A stretch of 33,489 nucleotides of DNA, from positions 1 through 33,489 of the forward strand of contig DIPE01000093.1 in assembly GCA_002427015.1 (NCBI GenBank). Direction: 5' to 3'. A program made the position numbers and the translations under genes. The notes below the pieces were generated by a model. It did not search any database and had not been told where the DNA came from. It saw nothing but the letters and a program-made list of their open reading frames with translations. This stretch comes from Firmicutes bacterium UBA5496. GTDB lineage: Bacteria; Bacillota; Proteinivoracia; UBA4975. Shown one piece after another: positions 1 to 6,052 of this stretch (position 1 is its first letter; the number at the start of each line of letters is the position of its first letter).

Positions 1-21
1 GCCAAACTCAGCCATCTCTCC
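1..21 (-). tRNA. tRNA-Ser, 5' part only (cut by window edge)
   Basis: Read on the minus strand, this is the 5' acceptor strand GGAGAGA followed by TGGCTGAGT, nearly identical to the 5' end of the complete tRNA-Ser gene next to it. The anticodon lies beyond the left edge, so the isoacceptor cannot be named. It would be the last visible member of the leftward tRNA array, 13 bp beyond the 3' end of tRNA-Ser(CGA). Confidence 0.8.
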
Positions 22-34
22 GTGTTTCTTATAA

Positions 35-127
35 TGGCGGAGAGAGTGAGATTCGAACTCACGGGACGGGACTGCCGTCCACTCGCTTTCGAGGCGAGCG
101 CTTTAAGCCGGACTCAGCCATCTCTCC
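35..127 (-). tRNA. tRNA-Ser(CGA)
   Basis: The acceptor strands GGAGAGA and TCTCTCC pair over 7 bp, with discriminator G and an encoded CCA. The anticodon stem CTCGC/GCGAG encloses loop CTCGAAA, which gives anticodon CGA (reads UCG). A long variable arm, as in all class II tRNA-Ser, is present, and the T loop is TTCGAAT. It begins 3 bp after the tadA stop codon, so it is probably processed from a tRNA-tadA-tRNA transcript. Confidence 0.95.
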
Positions 128-130
128 GCA

Positions 131-580
131 TTATCTTAGTTGTCGAAAAAAATCTTTAAGAATTTGGCTGCATTCTTTGGCCATGATACCGCCAAATGCC
201 TCCAGATGATGATTATAACCGGATATTCTTCTCAGGTCAATAAGGGAGCCAAATGCCCCTGCCTTGGGATCGCTGGCGCCATAGTAAACTGTCTTGATTC
301 TTGCTTGCAGGATGGCGCCGGCGCACATGGGACAGGGCTCCAGGGTCACGTAAATCTTGCAGCCATATAGCCGCCAATCTCCCAGACGCCTGGCAGCCTG
401 CCTGATCGCAAGGATCTCGGCATGAGCAATCGGGTCCTTGTCTGCCTCCCGGCGATTGCCAGCTACAGCCAGAATTCTGTTGTCCTTATTAACAATCACA
501 GCGCCAATGGGAACTTCCCCTATTTGGCAGGCCTGTTTTGCCGCGGCCAAGGCAACAGCCATAAACAGCTTATGGTTCAT
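131..580 (-). CDS. tadA: tRNA-specific adenosine deaminase TadA
   Basis: This enzyme deaminates A34 of tRNA-Arg(ACG) to inosine so that one tRNA reads CGU, CGC and CGA. The 149-residue protein has the cytidine-deaminase-fold zinc site: H53-A-E55 with the proton-shuttling Glu, and P82-C-P-M-C86. I chose the ATG at 578-580 because the longer open frame runs back through the tRNA-Arg(CCU) gene and is not plausible there, and because MNHKLFMAVAL matches the usual TadA N terminus. The RBS (GGGTGAT) is weak. The gene sits inside a tRNA array, 20 bp after tRNA-Arg(CCU) and 3 bp before tRNA-Ser(CGA). Its substrate tRNA-Arg(ACG) is encoded just upstream, and no separate promoter is evident. Confidence 0.96.
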   Translation of the reverse strand: MNHKLFMAVALAAAKQACQIGEVPIGAVIVNKDNRILAVAGNRREADKDPIAHAEILAIRQAARRLGDWRLYGCKIYVTLEPCPMCAGAILQARIKTVYYGASDPKAGAFGSLIDLRRISGYNHHLEAFGGIMAKECSQILKDFFRQLR

Positions 581-600
581 AATAATCACCCAATTGACTA

Positions 601-676
601 TGGTGCGCCCGGGAGGAATCGAACCTCCGGCACACGGTTTAGGAAACCGTTGCTCTATCCCCTGAGCTACGGGCGC
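601..676 (-). tRNA. tRNA-Arg(CCU)
   Basis: The 76-nt gene has acceptor GCGCCCG paired with CGGGCGC, discriminator A and an encoded CCA. The anticodon stem ACGGT/ACCGT encloses TTCCTAA, giving anticodon CCU (reads AGG). The D arm GCTCAG and T loop TTCGATT are standard. It lies 20 bp upstream of tadA on the same strand. Confidence 0.96.
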
Positions 677-730
677 AAGCAACAACAAGACTGGCCTTTG
701 ACCTTCTGTCTCTGGCCAGCATATTGGCAA

Positions 731-807
731 TGGCGTGCCCGGCAGGATTCGAACCTGCGGCCTTTTGATTCGTAGTCAAACGCTCTATCCAGCTGAGCTA
801 CGGGCAC
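731..807 (-). tRNA. tRNA-Arg(ACG)
   Basis: The 77-nt gene has acceptor GTGCCCG paired with CGGGCAC, discriminator G and CCA. The anticodon stem TTTGA/TCAAA encloses CTACGAA, giving anticodon ACG. This is the substrate of TadA, which converts A34 to inosine, and tadA is encoded about 150 bp downstream on the same strand. Confidence 0.96.
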
Positions 808-811
808 ATTA

Positions 812-906
812 TGGCGGAGAGAGAGGGATTCGAACCCTCGAAGCAAGTTTAGGCTCGCTTAATCGCTTAGCAGGCGATCCCCTTCGGCCGGCTCGGGCAT
901 CTCTCC
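812..906 (-). tRNA. tRNA-Ser(GCU)
   Basis: Acceptor GGAGAGA/TCTCTCC, discriminator G and encoded CCA. The anticodon stem ATCGC/GCGAT encloses CTGCTAA, giving GCU (reads AGU and AGC). A long variable arm confirms a serine tRNA. It lies 4 bp upstream of tRNA-Arg(ACG). Confidence 0.95.
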
Positions 907-916
907 AGTCTGTTAA

Positions 917-1003
917 TGGCGGAGGGGGTGGGATTCGAACCCACGGCTCTCGCGAGTCACTGGTTTTCAAGACCAGCTCCTTAAACCGCTCGGACACCCC
1001 TCC
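917..1003 (-). tRNA. tRNA-Ser(UGA)
   Basis: Acceptor GGAGGGG/CCCCTCC, discriminator G and encoded CCA. The anticodon stem CTGGT/ACCAG encloses CTTGAAA, giving UGA (reads UCA and neighbours). It has a long variable arm. It is the promoter-proximal gene of the array: its 5' end lies about 17 bp past the -10 box at 1021-1026. Confidence 0.95.
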
Positions 1004-1020
1004 AACAGGTGACGCAAAAA

Positions 1021-1049
1021 ATTGTAACACACCATGCTGCCTAAGTCAA
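1021..1049 (-). promoter_or_regulatory. Sigma-A-type promoter of the tRNA-tadA array
   Basis: On the minus strand TTGACT (1044-1049) and TACAAT (1021-1026) are separated by exactly 17 bp. Transcription would start near 1014, just ahead of tRNA-Ser(UGA). It is the only good promoter I see for the array. The rest of 1004-1204 is A/T-rich with no gene visible. Confidence 0.8.
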
Positions 1050-1171
1050 TGAAACAGTAAACCAATAAGGCTAATAACGATTTATTCTTATCCCGATTTT
1101 TTATTTTACACTAAAAAATTGACTTATGCAAACCGAAAAATTGTCTTTATTGATGTTTTTTTCCTAGAATT

Positions 1172-1195
1172 GGCCGGGCACAGTTGTGCCCGGCC
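1172..1195 (-). terminator. Hairpin after the EF-G paralogue
   Basis: A perfect 11-bp inverted repeat (GGCCGGGCACA / TGTGCCCGGCC) starts about 10 bp past the stop codon. No uninterrupted T-run follows on the minus strand, so if it terminates it is an imperfect intrinsic terminator. It may instead protect the 3' end of the mRNA. Confidence 0.55.
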
Positions 1196-1204
1196 TTGAA
1201 CTTA

Positions 1205-3277
1205 TTATTCTTCAGAAGTTGCTTTCTTGTGTTCAGCGATTATTTTTTCGGCGATATTTGCAGGCACTTCCTCATAATGGGAGTATTCCATGTTGAACTC
1301 GCCTCTTCCCTGGGTCATTGAGCGCAAGTCCACAGCATATCCATACATCTCGGCAAGGGGAACCTGGGCCCTGATAACCTGGGTTCCGTCTGTTTGTGGA
1401 TCCATGCCGGCCACCCGCCCCCGGCGGGAGGGCATGTCTCCCATAATATCGCCCATGAAATTTTCTGGCACTTTCACTTCTACGTTGTAGATTGGCTCTA
1501 ACAAAATGGGATTGGCTTCCTGCAGGCCTTTTTTATAAGCCAGGGATGCAGCAATTTTAAAGGCCATTTCCGAAGAGTCAACATTGTGGTAGGAACCGTC
1601 TAAGAGTGTAGCCCTGATATCCACTGCGGGGAATCCCGCCAAAATGCCTTCTTCCATGGCTTCTATCAGGCCCTTTTCCACTGCGGGTATATAGTTTCTG
1701 GGCACTGACCCGCCAAAGATTTTGTCGACAAACTCGAATTGTTCTCCACGAGGCAAGGGTTCGAAGTTAATCTTGACATGGCCGTACTGGCCGCGGCCGC
1801 CAGATTGTTTTTTATGCTTTCCTTCCACCTCAGCGGAACCTTTGATTGTCTCCTTATAAGGGATCTTGGGCTTTGTAAGGTCTACATCGACGCCAAATTT
1901 TTTCGCCAGGCGGCTGACGATAATTTCCAGGTGAGTGTCACCCATGCCATAAATCAAGGTTTGTTTGGTCTCGATATTGCGCTCCACCCTAAAGGTGGGA
2001 TCCTCTTCCAGGAACTTGGCTAAGCCGGCGCCTACCTTTTCTTCGTCATTTTTGGATCTGGGCTCTACAGCAAAGGATGCCATGGGGATAGGATAATCAA
2101 TCCCCTGCATCTTGTACTTGTTGTCTTTATCGCCCAGGGTATCGCCTGTATTGGTATCCCCGAGCTTGGCTATGGCGGCAATGTCGCCCGTAATGGCCTT
2201 GGTAATTGGGATTTGAGTTTTGCCCCGGAACAGGAACAGCTGTCCCACACGTTCAGTTTTTTCCTTGTTGAGGTTAACGGCCTGGGTATCTGAGGCCAGT
2301 TCGCCGCTGTACACCCGGAAGAAGCTGACTTTGCCCACAAAGGGGTCTGCCATTGTCTTAAAGACCAGAGCCCGGAACGGTTCCTGTGCCCCAGCCGGAA
2401 TTTCGATTGTCTTGCCCTCGGCATCTAGGGCCAGGGCTTTATCTGCAGGAACGGGAGCTGCAAAGACCAGAAAATCCAGAAGCTGGGGAATGCCGATGCC
2501 CTTCACTGCTGAGCCGCAGAGCACCGGGTATAATTTGGCCCCGGCGACTGCCTGCTGCACTCCCGAGATAATTTCTGCGCTGGTCAGCTCCTCGCCTTCC
2601 AGGTACTTGAGGGTCAGTTCATCGTCGGTTTCTGCTGCTATTTCTACAAGCTGTTCCCGGTATTTTTCCGCCTCGCCCTTAAGATTATCGGGAATATCTG
2701 CAGCTTGGAATTTATCCCCGGAATACATAAAGGCCTTCATCTGCAAGATATCGACGACGCCCTTAAAGTCCTCTTCGCTGCCAATGGGCAGCTGGACAGG
2801 AACGACATTAGAGCCGAAATGCTCCCGGGCCTCAGCCAGGGTTTTCTCAAAGTTGGCATTTTCTCTGTCCAATTTGTTCATGAAAATAATCCTGGGAAGA
2901 GCTTCTTTGTCTGCTAGGTTCCAAACTTTCTCTGTGCCTACTTCTACCCCTGAGACTGCGCATAAGGTGACGAGCCCTGTTTCGACTACCCGCAGGGAGC
3001 TAATGACTTCGCCGACGAAGTCAAAGTAACCCGGAGTGTCAATAAAATTCAGGCGGCAATCTTTCCACTCTACTGGGGCAATGGCGGCATTAATGGTTAT
3101 CTGCTTTTTGATTTCATCAGCGTCATAATCAGTGGTGGTAGTGCCATCTTCCACCCTGCCTATCCTCTGAATTGCACCGGAATAATAGAGCATGCTTTCG
3201 GTCAAAGTTGTCTTTCCGGAACCACCATGTCCAATAATGCTGATATTGCGCAGTTTATCGGTGCTATAGTTCTTCAC
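1205..3277 (-). CDS. fusA: Elongation factor G-like GTPase (EF-G paralogue)
   Basis: The 690-residue protein has the full EF-G domain order: GTPase domain, domain II, then domains III-V with the SGGRGQYGHV and MPSRRGRV segments. The P-loop is GHGGSGKT (16-23) and G4 is NKLD (134-137). G3 reads D80-T-P-G-Y84, so the His that activates water in translational GTPases is Tyr. The P-loop also departs from the usual AHIDAGKT. The gene is not in a str operon (rpsL-rpsG-fusA-tuf), so I take it as a second EF-G-like copy rather than the main translocase. The start is GTG at 3275-3277 behind GGAGGAG. It probably acts on the ribosome; its exact role is unknown. Confidence 0.9.
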   Translation of the reverse strand: MKNYSTDKLRNISIIGHGGSGKTTLTESMLYYSGAIQRIGRVEDGTTTTDYDADEIKKQITINAAIAPVEWKDCRLNFIDTPGYFDFVGEVISSLRVVETGLVTLCAVSGVEVGTEKVWNLADKEALPRIIFMNKLDRENANFEKTLAEAREHFGSNVVPVQLPIGSEEDFKGVVDILQMKAFMYSGDKFQAADIPDNLKGEAEKYREQLVEIAAETDDELTLKYLEGEELTSAEIISGVQQAVAGAKLYPVLCGSAVKGIGIPQLLDFLVFAAPVPADKALALDAEGKTIEIPAGAQEPFRALVFKTMADPFVGKVSFFRVYSGELASDTQAVNLNKEKTERVGQLFLFRGKTQIPITKAITGDIAAIAKLGDTNTGDTLGDKDNKYKMQGIDYPIPMASFAVEPRSKNDEEKVGAGLAKFLEEDPTFRVERNIETKQTLIYGMGDTHLEIIVSRLAKKFGVDVDLTKPKIPYKETIKGSAEVEGKHKKQSGGRGQYGHVKINFEPLPRGEQFEFVDKIFGGSVPRNYIPAVEKGLIEAMEEGILAGFPAVDIRATLLDGSYHNVDSSEMAFKIAASLAYKKGLQEANPILLEPIYNVEVKVPENFMGDIMGDMPSRRGRVAGMDPQTDGTQVIRAQVPLAEMYGYAVDLRSMTQGRGEFNMEYSHYEEVPANIAEKIIAEHKKATSEE

Positions 3278-3359
3278 AACAATCTCCTCCTCACAATTGG
3301 TGCCAGTCCATCTTTGTGTAATAACTTCGACTTGGAATAAAAAAAATCCTGCATCTCTT

Positions 3360-4259
3360 CTAATATAGCATATTCTTTATCACTTCTGCCGCATTCTCCA
3401 AGCGCTGCCCTGGTATTTTTTCCACCCAGGCTGGGAAAATGCTGGTTTTGTCCAAGTTATGCAAGGAATATACCTTTGGATCGATGGGGCCCTGCAAGTC
3501 TTCCCATTCCAGGGGAAAGGACAGAGTGGGAGTGGGTTGGGGGCGTAAACTGTATGCCGAAACTATGGTCTGTCCCCTGGCGTTCTGCATGTAGTCCAGG
3601 TAAATTTTCCCTTGCCTGTGGTTGATGCTCCTTTCTAAAGTAGTCCACTGGGGAAAGGCCTGGTGAATTACCCGACAACAGGCATGGATGAAATCCCGCG
3701 CTTGTTGATATGTATATAGCGGCGCCAGAGGCACAAAGACCTGCAAGCCGGTAGCTCCCGAAGTCTTCACCCGCCCAATGAGTCCAAGTTTTTGCAGCAG
3801 TTCGCCTATAGCGTGGGCAACCTGACGCACTTCGTCAATTCCATACTTCTCCATTGGATCCAGATCAAAAACAGCATAGTCCGGGTGATCAAGGCTGCCA
3901 ACACTTGAAAGCCAGGGATGAAATTCGATTACACCCAAATTCGCCAGCCACACCAAGGTTGGCAAATCCTCTATGAGCACATAACTGGTTGCCTTGCCGC
4001 TCTTCCCTTGCAGCGTAAAAGTCTTCACCCAATCCGGAGCATTGTCAGGGCAATTTTTTTGGTAAAACCCGTGGCTCCGGACTCCATGGGGAAACCTTTG
4101 CAGGGAAACCAGCCTGCCTTTTAGACAGGGCAGCAGCAAGGGAGACACTTTAATATAATACTCCAGCATCTGCCCCTTGGTGGTTCCAGTGCTGGGCCAA
4201 AGCACCTTGTCCGGATTGGAAATTCGCACTTGTCTGCCCTGAATATCAAGGTAAGGCAA
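3360..4259 (-). CDS. ligD: LigD-type polymerase/primase (NHEJ, stand-alone domain)
   Basis: This is the archaeo-eukaryotic-primase-type polymerase of bacterial end joining; it fills gaps and adds nucleotides, often ribonucleotides, at Ku-bound ends. The 299-residue protein has the catalytic pair in FDLDP, the KTSGATGLQVFVPL nucleotide-binding segment and the HPWLSS motif of LigD polymerase domains. It carries neither ligase nor 3'-phosphoesterase domain, so LigD is split here. The start is TTG at 4257-4259 behind GGAGGAG, and the first 14 bp overlap the end of the ligase gene, implying translational coupling. It is the last gene of the ku-ligase-polymerase operon; I see no clear terminator after it. 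Confidence 0.92.
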   Translation of the reverse strand: MPYLDIQGRQVRISNPDKVLWPSTGTTKGQMLEYYIKVSPLLLPCLKGRLVSLQRFPHGVRSHGFYQKNCPDNAPDWVKTFTLQGKSGKATSYVLIEDLPTLVWLANLGVIEFHPWLSSVGSLDHPDYAVFDLDPMEKYGIDEVRQVAHAIGELLQKLGLIGRVKTSGATGLQVFVPLAPLYTYQQARDFIHACCRVIHQAFPQWTTLERSINHRQGKIYLDYMQNARGQTIVSAYSLRPQPTPTLSFPLEWEDLQGPIDPKVYSLHNLDKTSIFPAWVEKIPGQRLENAAEVIKNMLY

Positions 4260-5151
4260 ATTCTTTCTCCTCCAACACTAATGTTTTCAGGACCGGCGCT
4301 CTCACTGTTAGGGATTCTGTCCATTCCATATACTCAATTTCAGCCTGCAGCAATGGCCTGACCCAATGGGATGTCTTTAACTTGACCGGCGCTTGTACCG
4401 CCGGTTGGGGGATGGCCAGAGGCTGCAAAAGTTCCTGGAGCATCTTTATGCTGCTCTGGCTGAGACCGCTTGCAACCCCCCCGGCAAACTCTATTCCCTG
4501 GCCGAAATCAAAGCCCAGGAGCAGAGAGGCCAGCTTGCCTTGATTGGTGGTATAGCCCACAATCCAGAATATTCCTTTTTGCCGGTGTTTGATTTTCTGC
4601 CACTCAGGAGATTTCCCAGGACGGTAAGGGCTAGCCAAATCTTTGGCCACAATGCCTTCCCAGCCCTTTTCTCCGGTCAAGTAAAACAATTTGCCCCCGT
4701 TACTAAAATTATCTATTACCGAGACGGGGCCCTGAGGCAATTCAATGCTGGCCAGGGCCGCTTGCCGGCTTGCTAAAGGCTGAGGACGCAAATCCCTGCC
4801 TTCAAGGCAGAGGATGTCAAAGATTACGTAGGCAATCGGCGGCGCCCCCGGCCCGGGCCGCAAGGCAAAATTGCGGCGCAGAATCAAGGAAAAATCAGGT
4901 TTGCCATTGCGTATGGCCACTAATTCGCCATCAAGGATTGTGGGTTGCGGCAAAATATTTCCCAGGCAATTTAACTCCGGGAAAGCAGTGGTTTTTAGCT
5001 TGCCCCCTTTATTCTGCAGGGTGACTTCGCCCTGGCGGATGAAGGCCAGCATTCTCACTCCATCCCATTTTACTTGGTACACATAATTTACCAGCTCTGG
5101 CACGCCTGTGGCCAACACAGGCTCCATAACCCTAACCTGGCCCGGTTCCAT
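4246..5151 (-). CDS. ligD: ATP-dependent DNA ligase, LigD-type (NHEJ)
   Basis: This ligase seals double-strand breaks in the Ku pathway. The 301-residue protein is an adenylyltransferase domain plus OB fold. The AMP-accepting lysine is K28 in VKWDGVR, LDGELVA follows, then FDILCLEGRDL, EGIVAKD (motif IV) and WQKIKHR (motif V). It has no polymerase or nuclease domain. The ATG at 5149-5151 shares its A with the TAA stop of ku (TAATG), the signature of coupled translation. A second in-frame ATG (Met9) is possible, but the coupled one is favoured. Confidence 0.93.
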   Translation of the reverse strand: MEPGQVRVMEPVLATGVPELVNYVYQVKWDGVRMLAFIRQGEVTLQNKGGKLKTTAFPELNCLGNILPQPTILDGELVAIRNGKPDFSLILRRNFALRPGPGAPPIAYVIFDILCLEGRDLRPQPLASRQAALASIELPQGPVSVIDNFSNGGKLFYLTGEKGWEGIVAKDLASPYRPGKSPEWQKIKHRQKGIFWIVGYTTNQGKLASLLLGFDFGQGIEFAGGVASGLSQSSIKMLQELLQPLAIPQPAVQAPVKLKTSHWVRPLLQAEIEYMEWTESLTVRAPVLKTLVLEEKEFALP

Positions 5152-5972
5152 TAACCCACCCGGCCTTTTTTGGCCTTTTCCGGAGGCATAGGGGTAAATC
5201 TTTCTTTTTCAATAGCCTCAAGGCTCGCCCGCAGTGATTCCATCAAATCAGTCACTTTCTCTGCGGGTGGGGCTACAGAGGGCGCAGGCTGTTCCCCCGC
5301 CAGCTTTACTTGAATCAAATCCAACAATGCCTTGCGATAATCATCGCTATATTTTTCGGGAGCAAAATCTGCAGTCATACTCTCCACCAGCTGGGTGGCC
5401 ATGTTCAACTCCCGCTCTTCTGCAGCCAACTCCCGGTCAATGCCCGGGACCTCCAGCTGGGATCTGACCTCATCGGGGTATTTCATGGTCTCCATCACCA
5501 ATACATCTTTATAGATTCTCAGAGCTGCCAGAGCCTGTTTTGAGCGGATGACCACTTTTGCTACCGCCACGCGGCCACTGTTTTTCAGGGCGCTGACCAA
5601 CAGATTATATGCTTTTTTCCCGGTTTCTTCTGGGCCAAGAAAATAGCTTTTTTCGTAGTAGATGGGATCTATTTCTGCCAGCCGGCAAAAATCTAGGATG
5701 TCGATAGTGCGCGTCTTTTCGGCAGGAATCGACTCAAAATCCTCATCCCTCATCACTATGAAGCTGTCCTTTTGATATTCATACCCCCTGACAATCTCTG
5801 CCCAGTCCACCTCCTGCTTGCAGCGGGGACATGTTCGCTGGTATTTCAGAGGTGTATTACATTTACTGTGGAGGTATTTAAACTTTATGGATTTGTCTTC
5901 ACTGGCGGCGTACATCTTTACCGGGATGTTGACCAGGCCAAAGCTGACGGCGCCTTTCCAAACCGGCCGCAT
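5151..5972 (-). CDS. ku: Ku double-strand-break-binding protein
   Basis: Bacterial Ku is a homodimeric ring that loads on broken ends and recruits LigD. The protein is 273 residues, starting MRPVWKGAVSFGLVNIPVKMY, the family's conserved first strand. A Cys-rich segment follows (HSKCNTPLKYQRTCPRCK), then the LGPEE and AVAKVVIRSKQ segments and a short basic tail. I chose ATG 5970-5972 because of GGGGGGAT just upstream and because the longer frame reads back into the gyrA terminator region. It is the first gene of the NHEJ operon and follows a strong terminator, so it needs its own promoter. A TATAAA lies at a plausible place but without a good -35. Confidence 0.95.
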   Translation of the reverse strand: MRPVWKGAVSFGLVNIPVKMYAASEDKSIKFKYLHSKCNTPLKYQRTCPRCKQEVDWAEIVRGYEYQKDSFIVMRDEDFESIPAEKTRTIDILDFCRLAEIDPIYYEKSYFLGPEETGKKAYNLLVSALKNSGRVAVAKVVIRSKQALAALRIYKDVLVMETMKYPDEVRSQLEVPGIDRELAAEERELNMATQLVESMTADFAPEKYSDDYRKALLDLIQVKLAGEQPAPSVAPPAEKVTDLMESLRASLEAIEKERFTPMPPEKAKKGRVG

Positions 5973-6020
5973 ACTAATCCCCCCTTGTCTTTTCTTTATA
6001 TTGCCCGCATTTGAAGATAA

Positions 6021-6046
6021 ATAAAAGAGTCCCCAGCCGGGGACTC
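6021..6046 (-). terminator. Intrinsic terminator of gyrA
   Basis: GAGTCCCC / GGGGACTC form an 8-bp stem with a 4-nt loop, followed on the minus strand by TTTTATTTATC. It lies 7 bp past the gyrA stop and separates the gyrBA unit from the NHEJ operon. Confidence 0.88.
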
Positions 6047-6052
6047 GCACTT

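Noticed and set aside
581..730. A 50-residue N-terminal extension of tadA
   Set aside because: The extension reads through tRNA-Arg(CCU), and the conserved TadA start is at 578-580.
735..1052. Open frames of about 70-105 codons across the tRNA genes
   Set aside because: They are translations of tRNA sequence; the GGIRTHG-like peptides are a known artefact of tRNA regions.
1119..1147. A plus-strand promoter starting with TTGACT at 1119
   Set aside because: No -10 box at 16-18 bp and no plus-strand gene downstream.
2220..3029. A 269-codon open frame on the plus strand opposite the EF-G paralogue
   Set aside because: It lies fully antisense to a well-conserved gene, its product is Ser/Thr/Arg-rich with no motif, and no RBS precedes it.
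5973..6020. A sigma-G promoter ahead of ku
   Set aside because: CAATATA is a poor -10 match and no -35 is visible. A TATAAA is present but without TTGACA-like partner, so no promoter is called.
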